Part shown: positions 42,520-55,172 of the stretch, one piece after another
How positions within the stretch are numbered: position 1 is the stretch's first letter
How the letters are laid out: the number at the start of each line of letters is the position of its first letter
Source of the DNA: Stictocephala bisonia
Lineage: Eukaryota; Arthropoda; Insecta; Hemiptera; Membracidae
Direction: 5' to 3'
DNA length: 64,000 nt
Assembly (NCBI GenBank): GCA_035578905.1
Contig: JAQJVL010001182.1
Coordinates: 124,001-188,000, forward strand
The notes under the pieces: generated by a model
Told to the model about the DNA's origin: nothing
The model's input: the letters and a program-made list of their open reading frames with translations, nothing else
The model's database searches: none
Translations under genes and position numbers: made by a program

Positions 42520-43509
42520 TACAAATGATGTACTATTACTTACAGTCATCATTTCAAGTAGAAAGCAGCAATCTTATCTGAGAAGATGTACACATGACTT
42601 TTGCTGATTATTAACAGTTTCTGTTATTCACAGTCATGCCATGAGGTGATACTGCAAATAATAGTTATTTTACTATGTATAAAAAAGAAAATATTTACAT
42701 ATATTGAAGAAGAAATTAACAAACAAAATTACATATTTTTTTTCTATATTACTGTTTACATATTTAAACAAATAAAATAGTTGACTTGGAATGAAGAAAA
42801 ACTAATTATAACATACAAATAAGCCACTTGTTACCATGAATCCATCCTACTAAAACAGTAATGTGCAAACATTTAAAATACTGTTAATAATATTGATTTT
42901 TAAATAAGTTATGACAATTATTTTATATAATGAAAATTAGTTTGGTTGTCTACATTTATATTCATTTTATTTTTAACTAGAAGGTGGCGTAGTCTGGAAG
43001 CAACAAAGTTGTAACCTCATCCTTGATTCACACTTGGCCAGCACTTCCTCGACAACCCTTCAACAAACATCAACTTTCTAAATTAATAAAATAAAATAAT
43101 TTTTCAAGAGAAAACTATTAAAATTGTAAGATGGCTTTTATGATGGGATTTTAAGACTTACAAAGTAACTTTTTTACCTTTATTAATATTTTATTATATC
43201 TCACTTATACTGTATAAATATAGCTTAAGCATCAATGTTGCAAAGCAAAACTAACAATTAACTGTAGTGAAGTTGAGATTGGTTAGTTTTAATAGATAAT
43301 TCAATTTTCAAATTAAAAAGTTTATTTTATTGATTTAATTAAAAAATGTAAAAATTATTCAATAATATATAATTCACTGACTATATTAAAATATTTTTTT
43401 TAATTTCCCCCATAAGCGTTAGCATAGAGAAAGTATTATGATTGTCCAAACAAATTTGTTTTACAAGTTGGTCTAAAAATCCACGTTAGGGTACTCTGAA
43501 CCCAAAAAA

Positions 43510-43541
<32 letters not shown>

Positions 43542-44994
43542 CGGTGGATGTGTGTATTTGCAGTTCACTGGAGACTAAACGGATGGATCAATTTTTATGA
43601 AATTTGCTATGTACAGTGATATGTAGGCTATATCACAAGACCGTTTTTCAGTTTTTTTAAATTTTAGTTTATTTTATTTTTATATGAAAAAATACAAAAA
43701 TAGAATATCCCAAAAACGGCTTTAACGATTTTGATTAAATTTTCGGGAAAGATGTGAATTACAATTTAAAATATTTTAGTAAACACTGCAAGTCTCTAAC
43801 TTAACTAGTTTTTGAGTTATGCCAAAAAAACATAATTGGGAATCAAACTGGTAAATTTCAAAGGTTTGATTTTTTAGTGTTTAATATGGGGGAAAGTTTG
43901 TGTCAATTCTTTGGAACCATTTATTTTTAATTTGTTGAATAATAATTATAAGTATTTAAATCGTTATACATTTGCAAACTGACTGATTTTTTTACTAGGA
44001 TTTGAAATGCTAATGAAATAATGCCAAATTCATATATTTACAAACTAAACTATAAACAAAATAAAAAACTATTTATTTAAATTAAAAATTGCATACAAAA
44101 TGTACTAGATTGAAAATAGTCCAGTAACAGTAAAGAGAAACACAAGGTAATTTTGACTAAACATATTTGCTATTCTTAATAAATTCCAATATCCAAACTA
44201 TATTTTAAAAAGCAGCTTTGAAAATATATCTTTGGAGTGGTATATAGATAGGAGAGTGTTATAATATCTGATTTCAAGACTTAGAAGTCTAATTACTTTT
44301 TATTTAATATATTACCACGGCAAATGCCATTTTACATAATAGAATATAATACATAAAGAACTTCGTATTATTACCATAGACAGATTTATTTATTAGTAAG
44401 ACGACGTTTTAGTAGTCTCTTACAATCAAAGTTACACAACATCACAATTGCAATTCTAATAAATTGAATAAATATCAAACAAAATTAGACAATTACACTT
44501 TTATAGTTCAAGAACCGAAGGTTCTGACCTAGCATTTTATTCAAAATGCATAAGTTGACTTGACATTTTGATAGTAGGTAGGGAATAGCACAAGGATCAA
44601 AATCAATACTATGCCAGAGTGTGCTTTCACCCTAGGGATGGTTGCCACAACATCTCAGGAGTGGAAGTTATTTTTTATATTTTAACTACAGAAATTGATT
44701 GAAAAACCAGTTCCAAAAAAACTGTTTTAAGCATTTTTAAGTTATATTCTACTGAAAGTATCAGGTTTTCATCAAAAGTATCATGTTTTTAATTGGTTTT
44801 TCACAAATAATTTGAAAAGAATGCATTCATTAAAATTACTATTAAATGCATAAGTATAGCCCAATGTAAACATTTTGAGTATCCAGAAAAAACCGTGTGT
44901 AAACATTAATTTCTTTACAAACTTGGAAAATATGCAAGTAAAACATTTTCCAATCAATGCATTAGAAATTCCCTGCAGCAAAAAACGCACAAAT
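42520..44994. other. Intergenic or intronic AT-rich stretch
   Basis: Apart from the possible exon at 42973-43057, no gene. A 26-base A run lies at 43516-43541; the following 350 bp (with actggagactaaacggatgg and atttttatgaaatttg) have the phrasing of an insect interspersed repeat, family unknown. Confidence 0.4.
42973..43057 (-). CDS. Possible terminal exon of an unrecognised minus-strand gene
   Basis: Minus-strand acceptor gttgaag ends at 43058. The reading completes a Lys codon from the exon at 48513-48569, continues VVEEVLAKCESRMRLQLCCF, and ends at TAA 42975-42973, with AATAAA-like sequence right after. The acceptor has a poor pyrimidine tract; an alternative AG about 25 bp upstream has a better tract but gives a short, less protein-like end. 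I do not recognise the protein. Confidence 0.4.
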
Positions 44995-45560
44995 GACAAA
45001 ATCAAAATTCAAGGCCGTGATGATTGTGTTTCTTGATATCAAAGGCATTGTCCACATTGATGGGGTACCAGAGGGGCATACAATCAACCAAAATTAGCGT
45101 CCTGACTACCCTACATGAGCGAGTACGGAGAAAGCAGAATGATTTGTGGAAAAACAAGTCATGGATCCTTCACCAGGAAAATGCCCTGGCTCACAACGCT
45201 TTGTCAGAGAAGACGTTTTTGGCAAACCTCCACATTCCTGTGTTGGACCATCCACCATACTCACCTGACTTGGCCCCCGTTGACTATTTTTGTTTCCTTC
45301 AGTCAAGTCAGCATTGAAAGGAACGAGATTTGAGACTGTTGAAGCAGTAAAAGAAAAGCGCCGGAAGCCATGAACGGGCTTACAGAAAATGATCTCCAGC
45401 AGTGCTACATCCAGTTGAAAACTCGCATGGAGCGTGGTGTAAAGAATGAGGAGGTGAGTACATTGAAGGAGATAACATCAAATTGTAAATATTTGTAAGT
45501 AAACTTTATTTTCAGCCTCTGTCCGGTTTTTTTTCCAGCCACTCCTCGTATATCTGTGTG
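44995..45560 (+). pseudogene. mariner (SETMAR-like) C-terminal relic
   Basis: Pieces of the C-terminal half: VFLDIKGIVHIDGVPEGHTI, then LHERVRRKQNDLWKNKSWIL, HQENALAHNALSEKTFLANL (the catalytic Asp of HQDNAPAH is Glu), VLDHPPYSPDLAPVDYF (last Asp kept), VKSALKGTRFETVEAVKEK. Several frame breaks. The 3' inverted end (..ccactcctcg, then TA at about 45546-45550) is present; the 5' half is missing. Confidence 0.8.
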
Positions 45561-45992
45561 CACATGTTTGCAACCACTGCAAAATTAATATCTTTTTCAC
45601 ATGCATTACAGTTTCAGTGTTTCACAATAAGGGGAGAAATTTTGTTACCCTTTTAGAAAAAAAGACCTAATATAAGTCACTATTTTCATTAGTGGTAAAT
45701 TTATATATTATAGAGGTATAATAAAATATGAGATTACTATTTAACACCGGAAAAGGCCGAGATATTTTATAGTTAGGGCACAGCTGCTGAACCTGCAGGA
45801 ATTTCAGAGGCTCGCAGGAACTGTGCAATATTATTGTACGGAACTGCTAAAGACATTACACAAAATAAATTTTAAAAAAATGATTTGCAAGCTTTTCTAG
45901 AGCAGTACATTTATAAATATTTTATAGAGGCTACAATGAAAAACAGTGCCATAAAACTGTCATGTCTTTTGCCTACTGTAGATGCCTTATAT

Positions 45993-46110
45993 TAGGTATT
46001 GGCAACCCCCGGCCGGTGGGCAGTATGCGGGCCACATAGGCTTTTTACCTGGCCTGCGTCTTTTAAATTAAAGCCGGATTTAATATGAAATTGTTTGGCA
46101 ATAAGGGGTA
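45993..46110 (+). mobile_element. hAT-type terminus (fragment)
   Basis: aggtattggcaacccccggc followed by ggtgggcagtatgcgggcca resembles the ends of SCAND3/ZBED-type hAT elements. No right end or transposase nearby. Confidence 0.4.
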
Positions 46111-49100
46111 GTTTTCACTCCTGAAAAAAAGCACATTGACATGGTATGGATTTTGAAGTAGAGGGTAAGTTGAGCTTAATGCTAAATTGTTATAAATATC
46201 TATTCATTTTGAAAAAAATTAAAGGTTTTTTTATTTTAAGCTTTGCTAACCCAAACTAACAGTAAGTACCAGGAGACTGAGCTTCGCTCAGTTGAATTTT
46301 GCAAGTTGAAGAGGTAGCATCTATATCTCCAGAGAATCCTGAGGATTGTTGTTGCTCTACCTTGTAGGTTATTGATAACATATGGTTTCTGACGTCTTCC
46401 GCATTTACCTTTAGCCCCTTTGTGGAAGTCGGGGTGTGGCCTCGTGGGAGAGCTTGGCCTACGGCCTTGCCAAGACGCTCTGCTACAAGCCCCTTTGTGG
46501 AACTTGGCCTACGGCTCGCCAGGACTCTTAAGCAGTATGACCATGTATTTTTGTTTTTGGGGCAGTGGAGCTTACATAGTCTTTTCTAAAATCTGATGGC
46601 ATATTAGTAATTAAAGAAGTAATTTGACACCCCACTTGGGTGTATTAGTTTAAAATTATCCAATTTTGGAGTTTTGAGCATAATTTTTATTTGGGGGGGG
46701 GGGGGAGTTACAGAGCTCTTAATGTTGTATCTTCCAAAAAGTAATAGTATAGTGTGATTTATGAGATAAATGCCTATTAGTTTGATACCCCACTTTCTGC
46801 TAGAAGTTAATAATGGTTTCATTTTGTTTTTTTCTGCTAGAACTCGATAACACAGGATGATAGTTTGGGCAAACAACGCGATTTTATAAGGGTTAACCTT
46901 ACTCTGCAAAATGCAAAATAAATAACATTTTACTGCTACGTAACTATAGCAACAGACACGAAAACTACGGTACCTAGAATAGAAGACGGTTGGTATCACG
47001 CGCATCTCCTATGACGTCACATATGTTAAATGGAAAAAATGAACAAAAAAATACTGTTCTAATTCCCATAATTACAGTTCCAGCTAATAAGTGATAAATA
47101 ACTTTCTTACTATTTAGTTGAATGCTTCTATCAAATTTGTATATTTAGTTACCAGTATTTAATAGAATAAACAAATCAGCTGACTTCGCCCATGTGACGT
47201 CACAGTCTACTGTGCAGCCTCGTCGTGATACACGGGAAGTCTAGGAAGCTCTGGGACAGAAATCATAATTTTCCCAGGGTTGAAACCGGTGCCATCCAAT
47301 TTCTCTTGATCGAAAACCCCCAACAAAAAATTAAAAATCCTTTGAGAGAAAATGTTTGTCCGGACGTGGCTTTTTATAGATAATAAGATAATGAATATGA
47401 TCATGTTTGTTAGTTGTGACATTCTTCAAGGTCCAGAAGGCTTCTGTTTACTTCTCTTTTGAATGCTAACGGACTGCTTCCAAAGATGTTGACTTGTTGC
47501 AAACATAGAATTTCCTCTTTTCATTGGCCTTGGTATGATACTATGTTGTATTGGTATGTGGTTGCATGGTGATAGTAACAAATATTTCAATGAGATAATG
47601 GTAGGGTTCAATGAGGCAAATAAAACTGGAGCTTTCCAAGTAGCTCTGAACAATTAATAATTCCATTCACAATTTTATGAAGGAAATTATTTTTGTAAAT
47701 GGAAATCCCAATCAATCAAAATTGACTTGTGTTTCTTTATAAGTATTAAATTAAAACTAACTCTTAACATGTGTGCTGATTGCTTTTAATGCATTTATCT
47801 ACTATATGGTGATCATACATATTCCTGATGTGAAATGATTTGCGTATGAGTTTATTTACTGAGAGAAAATTGGTGAAATTGGTATTCTCTTGTTATTTTT
47901 AAGCCTTAAAGCATGTAATTATTTTAAAACTCGCCAACTTTTTACAGACAACTGTTCCTTAGCCCTCCCATCCCTTAACACTTGACTAAACACTACGTTT
48001 AATTCATTCACAATCTATAACAATTTTCAAGCCCGTCAATCTACTCTGACACTCCACATCCTGTTTACTCACGACAATTGCTGATTTATTGTAAATACAC
48101 AATTATTTATGATCCACTCATCATCTCTATTAAGTATGACTACTTCCAAAACCCCGGAAGGCCAAACTGAGTTTTGACTGCAGATAAAACACTAAAAAGA
48201 AACACAAAATATTGCTTTCATAGGGAGGGCGGGACAATAAATTGAGATTGTAGATGGAGTAGAGACGAGGCTCATTGAAAATAATTGCGAGCTTTATCTC
48301 TTCACAATGTTTTGGTTGTTTAACTCACACTAGTTCTAGAGGCCAACAATTACCTAATTAATTTTTTAAAGTAGATAGGGGTCATTAAGAAAAAAAATAT
48401 AAACATATCAATCATATAGAAAAATCAAAGGACACATTTTCCATGATGGAAGTAGAAATAGTTTTTGGATAACATATTAATAATTATTTTTATGTCAGTT
48501 TTTATTACTTACTTCAGTTCTCCAGACTTCAGAGAAGGCAGTGCTTCTAAAGCTTCATCAAAATAACCCCTGCAAAAATATGTTTATTATTTAGAACAGA
48601 ATAAAATGCCAAATAAACTCTTAAATTCATATTTTATTGAAAATAAATTTAAAACAATTGTAGTATTGATTTTTTAATGATGATAAAGCTACCTTGAAAG
48701 TTACAAGGGACCTTATTGTGGGAATGAAATATGTCTACTGTCTAAGGTATCCTAAACATAACGAGAATCCTCAATTCACTTATTTCACATTAGTCAACAA
48801 AAATAACTCTTTTGAATGCTGAACTCTAATATGAGCAAGCACTCATTTAAGTTGATAAGTTGGTTTTCAACGTTCTTTATATTTTAGTTTCTAGTATTTA
48901 AATAGACATCTATATTTCTAAATTTTATGCAAGCCTTGATGGACTGTATATTTACATTATAAATGTAATACAATTGAACAAATTTTTGTTGCTGTCAATG
49001 ACACTCTCTTTAAATTGATTTACTAAAGACTGCAGAAGGCAGGTTAAGGGCTTTTAACTCCACTGGTGGCAAGTGACGGCTAGCCATCACCTGGACATGT

Positions 49101-49551
49101 GCAGTAATTATTTTATTACAATGCTTAGTGGTAACATAGCGACGCAATCTCCGTGGAACTGGAAACATAAGATTATAGTCTATCGCCAGATATCACCTGT
49201 TCTTCATCTGAGCCGTTTCTGTATTGGAATGGAGTGATAACAAAACGTCATTTTCTGTCTTCGCACGCCATAATTAATTGATGTTTGATACCAAAGATTT
49301 GAGCATTAGTCTACGAATTATTTATTCATGTGTATTATTATACTTGATGTTATGATTTTAGAATGAAATCAATCTTTTTGTGTAAAGATATTTTTGAAAA
49401 ATATTAGCATTTTTATGTGATTAATTTATTATTATTTCTTGATTGACTCAAATAAAAAGAGGGTTTTTATTTGTAACTTTTTTCAATGTACATTGTTTAT
49501 TCAATCAATGTGAATCCAATTTTTCAATTTTACTAATCACATATGTTGTTT
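46111..49551. other. Largely unassigned stretch
   Basis: A GC-richer patch at 46400-46525 repeats cccctttgtggaa about 75 bp apart. A 13-base G run lies at 46693-46705. Between 46980 and 47430 are two tgacgtca motifs (about 47012 and 47197) and a GC-richer segment resembling an interspersed repeat. A 133-residue minus-strand open frame at 46604-47005 has no recognisable domain and spans the G run, so I do not call it a gene. The only gene-like item is the exon at 48513-48569. Confidence 0.4.
48513..48569 (-). CDS. Possible internal exon of the same minus-strand gene
   Basis: Minus strand: acceptor tatttttgcag, 57 coding bases, donor GTAAGT (48512-48507). Reads GYFDEALEALPSLKSGELK, helical and TPR-like in look, with compatible phase to the exon at 42973-43057. 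The strong consensus at both borders and lack of stops make a real exon likely. Earlier exons were not found; they would lie to the right, beyond or among the transposons. Confidence 0.5.
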
Positions 49552-49799
49552 TACAGGGTGACAATTAAGTTTGGAATCCTTTTTTTAACTTTTAAACCAC
49601 AACAGAGAAAAACATGAAAGTTCACACACTATTACTGGTGACAGTAACCTACATTTATGTTCAATTACCAACCGCATGACGCCTTTTGGGGATGGCCCAC
49701 AAGGAGTCAGAAAAAAATATTTAATGAGAGCCTATGTCAAGTTGTACATCAATTGCTTACAGTAAAAAAGACCTTTGTCTTAGTTTACTGAAAACAATG

Positions 49800-50522
49800 C
49801 CGCAAACTTGACTTAAAAAGGTTGATACAGTCGGAAGAAATTGCTGTTTGAATTTTAAAACAACTCCAAACTGTAAAACATTAAGTTTTTGTGAGTGCTG
49901 TGTGTAAATCTCACATTTCTGGTGCGAGATGCTGTTGTTTCAATACCGACAATTATGCCTATTAACAACACTATTTAGCATAAATATTGCCTCATCTGAA
50001 AATAAAATATTGTTCAGAGGTATTTGGTTTCAGTTAATTCTATCCATCATCCCTTCAAAAATTTGAGCCGCCAATCGGAATCGTCTTCGTTGAGTCCCTG
50101 AACCAGATATACTCGGTATGCCTTAAAACCTGACTTTTTAAAAAACTTTTCTGATTGACTCCCAAGACATTCCATATTCTTGTGCTGCTGTTCTAACTGA
50201 TTCAGTGGAATTTTCAACAAAAAATTGAAGAACATTTAATGATGTGAGTTCATCTGTCTCTGTTGTTGGTTGTCCAGTTCTGACACGATCCTTAACGCTG
50301 CCAGTCTCTTCAAAACAAACAACGGTTTCAGCTACTGTTGACTTGGAGATAGGATTTCTGTCAGGAAAACTGTCGTTAAATAAATGTGTTTCTGCATCAT
50401 ATGATTTTTTGAATGATTTGCATCACATTATCTCCAATCCACGCATAATTACTAGAGTTATTCTTTCATGTTCACTAAGTGACGTAACAGTAAATAGCAA
50501 AAACAAAATTATACGATTTTAA
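49800..50522 (-). pseudogene. Tc1/mariner-superfamily transposase, N-terminal part
   Basis: Minus strand, several frame changes: a first HTH relic (FPDRNPISKSTVAETV-like, EETGSVKDRVRTGQPTTETD), a second HTH (VRTAAQEYGMSWESIRKVFK), KAYRVYLVQGLNEDD, and then remnants of the first catalytic box (FSDEAIFMLN) and VNRHNCRYW. The two later catalytic acidic residues are absent, so the copy is internally deleted. Confidence 0.7.
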
Positions 50523-51194
50523 AACTTGAAAATGAATGAAAAACTTCTTCCATGTGCATAACCAAACCTGCTGAAAAATTCAGTGCAACTACTTAGGAAA
50601 GAAAGGTAACACCTGTTGGATTCAAAATCCAATAAGTGGAAAAACCCGAAGTTTTACATTTTGGAATAGTTTTAAAATTCAAACAGTAATTTCTTCCGAC
50701 TGGATCAACCTTTAGAAATCCGGTTTGTAGCATTTTTTTTAGTAAACCAAGACCTTTCAATTGATAAACAACTTGACATAGGCTCTCATTTAAGATTTTT
50801 TTCTGATTCATTGTGGGCCGTCCCCCAAAGGCATCATATGGTTGGTAATTGAACATAAATGTAGGTTACTGTCACCAACAGGCACGGATCCAGAGCAGTG
50901 AATTGGGGGGGGCGAACCTGCCGGGGTGTCTGGGGGTCCTCCCCCGGAAAATTGTTGCTATTTTAACGTCCTAGAAGTATTGTTTTTAGCAGTTTGGGGA
51001 GTGTTTTTAGGGTTTAAATATAGAAGAATACCTAAGTTCTGTAATCGAAAATAAGTTTGGCATAAATTAAAACAACCTCGAAATAGCATTTAAGTATATA
51101 CATTTAATATCACAATTATTAAATAATAAAATGGAATGTTGTATTGTTAAAATTTTATGGAAACAGTTCAATGAGCAACAACTTAAACATAGTT

Positions 51195-51807
51195 AGGACA
51201 TGCTAGGTTATTGTAATATGTATATGTAGGTTGTTGTTGCTGGCCACCCCACGCGGCAGCTACCAGGCGACTGAAGTGAGACACAGGCCCCCGCACATGC
51301 TCCGACTTCTTGGAACATGGTCGGAGACCCGTACCCAACGACAGCGCCAAGGCGGCTGTGCGGGGGAAATTCGGCTCAGCTTGGCGACGCCCCAGAAGGG
51401 GGCTGTCGACACGGTACTCTTTATTGTTATGAACAAAACCGGCCCCGGAAGGGGAGAAATGCCGGGACAAGAAAAAAACAGACCAGTCTTATGAGTTTAA
51501 AGAGTTGCACCAAAATAGGCTTGTGCTCAGCCGAATGAACATGAAACAATTGCACCAAACAGGGCTTGTGCTCAGCCAAAGGGTACGTGAAGCGTACAAA
51601 GACTAAAATTAATAAAATTGCACCAAACAAGACCTATGCTTGGTCGTAAGGACGTTAAATTGCACCAAAACAGAAAGCCTATGCTCGGCAAGGGGATGCA
51701 CCAAACGGGAGGGCCTATGCTCGGCCGGGAACATTGCACCAAAACAAGAACGCCTATGCTTGGCTTGGAGGAAGAGCGGGCCTACGTTATCCTAACCAGG
51801 TCTTGTT
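51195..51807. mobile_element. 613-bp GC-rich insertion of unknown type in the hAT
   Basis: Flanked by a perfect 9-bp direct repeat aacatagtt (51186-51194 and 51808-51816), as left by an insertion. Much GC-richer than the surrounding element. Carries six spaced copies of a motif (see separate entry). No protein motif is credible in its open frames, and no clear terminal inverted repeat or LTR is seen. Confidence 0.5.
51507..51770. repeat. Six spaced copies of a ~28-bp motif
   Basis: Copies of ttgcaccaaa(a)cag... followed after a few bases by gcctatgctcggc start near 51507, 51551, 51618, 51660, 51698 and 51736. The two halves are conserved (TTGCACCAAA and CTATGCTCGGC/CTTGTGCTCAGC); spacers vary in length and sequence. 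Not a CRISPR: the copies are degenerate and the genome is eukaryotic. Confidence 0.75.
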
Positions 51808-51822
51808 AACATAGTTTATATG

Positions 51823-54351
51823 TTAAACAACAAACTCCAGTCTTCTGTTGGACTGATTGGCAAATCGGTCAATGACTCTTTCAATGTCCACTTGTATGTT
51901 CCTGTGCACGTTCATTAAAGCAAGCCCAACTAATCTTTCTTCTCCCATTCTGGATCGTAGCCAAGTTTTTAATCTCCTTAGTGTTGAAAAGGATCGTTCA
52001 GCGCTGGCAATACTGGCAGGCAATGTGGCTAGAACGTGGAGCAAAGCTGAAATTAGTGGAAACAGGTCCTCGTCACAGTGGGCTAAGGATAGACCTCGTC
52101 ACAGTGGGCTAAGGATAACATTGCATTTGTTGGCAAAATTGATTCACTATCTCCTTCACTTTCCCACTTCTTTCTCCAAAAAAGATACTCATTTAGAAGT
52201 AACTCTTCAGATACACTTTTTTCAATATTTAGCCTTGTTGCTATTTCTTTAAGCTGTGTATTGATTTTTTCTTTTTGGTCAGTTTCTCTGTAGTTGACTT
52301 TTGCCATTTGGCCAGAAATGAACATGGTTAAGCTGTAAAGCCACACAGTCCCATCAGAAAATCGTCTTTTCAGGTCTTCGTAAACGGTTTGCAAGAGTGG
52401 AATATATATAGAAACTCGGTAGTACGTTTGTACATCTGAGACAGGGTGGTTTTCTCTGTGCATTTGTCTTTTATTCAAATGTGGCACTGAGATATCAATA
52501 TCTAGCAGTGCAGCAGTAGTCTTAATTTTGTCAAAAATCTTAGCAAATTCATACTCAGCCCTATCTCTCTTATCTTTTAAAATACGAATAGTGCTTTGGA
52601 CTACAAAGCTTGCTTTGTCAACTGTAATGCCTTCTTTTTGCAGATATTGGCTTAACTTGACAGTAATAGATAAGACTTCACTCATGCATACAACCGAAAC
52701 AAGAAACTCACTACTGCAAAGCCCTGCCATAAGAGTCTTAGCTTTAGAAGAAGATTCGGTTTCTCGCCACTCAGATATTTCGTGCAGAGCATCAACAATA
52801 TGTGGGAGGTTAGCACAAAACTGCATTACGGATGTGTGCCTTTCCACCCATCTTGTTTCACAAATACTTTTAAGGTTGGATCCCAAAACATTGTTTAAAA
52901 CACACGTTCTCTTGGCTGAAGCTGTAAAGAAAGAAACTGTCTCTTTCATTACTCCAGTGGCGTTTCTTACACTTTGCAGAGAAGAAGATTTCGAAAGTGA
53001 AAGATTTAATGCATGACTGTAACATGGACACCTTACGGCATTTATGGCTTCCTTTTGCACTTCAACCACCGCTCCACAGACCTCAGATGCCATGACACTA
53101 CATCCATCTGTACCAATACCAACGCAGTGATTCAGATTCAGGTTAAGTTTCTTCAGTGTGTCAACACCAATTGACCAAGAGCACTACCTGATAATATCGG
53201 TTCATTTGGATTGTTGGACTTTTCCTGAACAGACTTGTATGCATCAACAAATTGTAAGAAATCTTCTCTGACACATCCGTCTGTCACATACCTCAACACA
53301 ATGCTAAGTTGGGACACGTGAGAAACATCGGTTGTTTCGTCAAAGATGACACGGTAGAACTTGCCTTTTTTAACTTTAGCTAGTATAGTAGTCAGAATTT
53401 CTTCTCCAACACATTCAATTAGTTGGTTTTGACTTGTTTTACTTATATATGTTGCCCTTGAGTTTGCTGTCTTGAGGTGTTCTTCCAATTTTGTGTCCCC
53501 TGATTGCACACGAAATCGAAGCAATTCTCTAAAATTACCTTGATTTATTGGGCTAAACTCATCTTGAATCTGGCCATCATCTCGGTCACCTCTCAGTGCA
53601 ATATTTTGACAACCAAGAAACATGATGGAATGAAGTATTGGCTTCAGACGATCTCTATTTTCTCTTATCTGTGCCATCCTTTGCTGATTCACTTGGTTTA
53701 CTACAACCTTACTTGGGTTGTGATAAGACGAAAGAAATGATTTTGCTGCTTGAACAGCTTCCTGGTGGTAATTGTTCTTGCTGTGCGTTTCTAAAACGCT
53801 TTCCTACAAGTTTTGCAAACTTTTTTAGTGGCTTGCAAACCAGCTGCTGCAGCGCTATGTTTTTTTGATACCCACCAACAGTTGCAAACAATGAACAATA
53901 TTTACAAAATATCCCGTTTTCGCTTGGTGATATGACCAGCCAAGAATATTTGGATAAATGTCCTCGACTCAGAAATCGTCTTTCATCTTTCCCACCTTTA
54001 TTATGAATAGAGAAGGGGAACTTAAAATCTGCAGTTGGTTCAAATGGAGATTCTAGGAGTCTGCATTTTGTATGGTCATCGATTTTTTTTACCAATAAAT
54101 AGTGCAATGTCATTTTGGAAGGCTGCTTCATGATGTTGCATTAGACTTGTCAATGGGTTTGAGCAAGAGAGTGTTATTGATATTGATAATGCGGCCGAAG
54201 ATGTAGCTTCATTAGTGTCTTTATTTAAATGGTCACTAGAAGCTTCGCTTGATGACTGAATTGGGTTTTCGTCAACTGATTTTGCCAATTTCTTTGTAGG
54301 TTGAAAAAATGATTCAATAGTTGTTTTTTTCTCTCCTTCTGATGAACTGGC
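51823..54351 (-). pseudogene. hAT transposase (main exon), broken by frame changes
   Basis: Reads after the intron: ASSSEGEKKTTIESFFQPTK, an acidic/Ser linker, then a TTF-type zinc finger (GKDERRFLSRGHLSKYSWLV, GIFCKYCSLFA), NQQRMAQIRENRDRLKPIL, VIFDETTDVSHVSQLSIVLR (first catalytic Asp), CVGIGTDGCSVM (second Asp), CPCYSHALNLSLS, a long helical DUF4371-like part, and the C-terminal dimerisation region SAERSFSTLRRLKTWL to the stop at 51823. Frame changes near 54100, 53800 and 53165, and a 26-bp tandem duplication at 52068-52119, break it. The start codon is probably in an upstream exon (55996-55994). hAT transposases cut and paste DNA with 8-bp target duplications. Confidence 0.9.
52068..52119. 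repeat. 26-bp tandem duplication in the hAT coding region
   Basis: cctcgtcacagtgggctaag + gataga occurs twice in a row. 26 is not a multiple of three; the duplication shifts the frame at LSLAHCDE and separates the body of the transposase from its C-terminal dimerisation region. Confidence 0.92.
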
Positions 54352-55006
54352 CTAGAAAAACACGTGTTGATGTAATTGACAACTCATAAAAATACACGGG
54401 CATTTAACCTAACTCTCCGGCTGTTTAATATATTTATCGATAAACTGTCCATTCAGAATAGTCTATTTCTTATACGTAATACTAGTTCAGAATTCGTTTG
54501 CAGTTGTGTAAAAAAGTAGCGTTTACTAGGCTTCTTGGTATCAAATACTACAACAGTTATAACGAACAACTATACATAAATTACATGAAACGTAAGTCAA
54601 ATTGTGTCAGTTACATACAAGTTAGGTAGACTTTTTTATTTTGAGGAAATAAATTGAGGGACGATAACTTGTAGAATGTTTGAGAATAATATATGATTGA
54701 ATTAAACCTTTTAAACTAATAGGCCTACCAATTTCTTTTTCATAAAACATTTGTGACTCGGTTTACTTGTTTTATCATCAGATTTTATAATGAACATAAT
54801 GTGAACTCACATTTTTATATCTCAAAATTATATGTTTTAATACAAAAAATTCATGTTCATTAATTATTATGGGTGACAGTCGTTAATACTTAACGTATTT
54901 GGTAAATAATTTACTAAAACAAATATCTCATCCAAGTTATTTTGTAATGTCGTTGAAAAATATTCTGAAGATTTAGAAACATTAAACATGATATGACTAA
55001 GAGTTT

Positions 55007-55172
55007 TGACATAGAGCCTATACAGTTTTAATCCTCAATTAAACACCTTTTCAAAATTTTAAAATTAAAAATATATTATTTATTTCAATATTTATATAAT
55101 AAATTATATATATTTTTTTTTTATTTGAAAAGGTGTTTAATCGAGGATTAAAACTGTATAGGCTCTATGTCA
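55007..55172. mobile_element. 166-bp foldback MITE in the hAT intron
   Basis: Arms of 48 bp starting tgacatagagcctatacagt are inverted copies with one mismatch, around an AT-rich centre. No obvious target duplication. Lies wholly in the putative transposase intron. Confidence 0.85.

Noticed and set aside
46604..47005. 133-residue minus-strand open frame
   Set aside because: Crosses a 13-base G run, has no recognisable domain and lies in repeat-like DNA.
51183..51538. Overlapping open frames of 73-95 residues on both strands
   Set aside because: High GC lowers stop frequency; no motif and no consistent frame. Treated as part of the 613-bp insertion.
51507..51770. CRISPR-like array
   Set aside because: Repeats are degenerate and unevenly spaced, and the host is a eukaryote; listed as motif repeats in an insertion.
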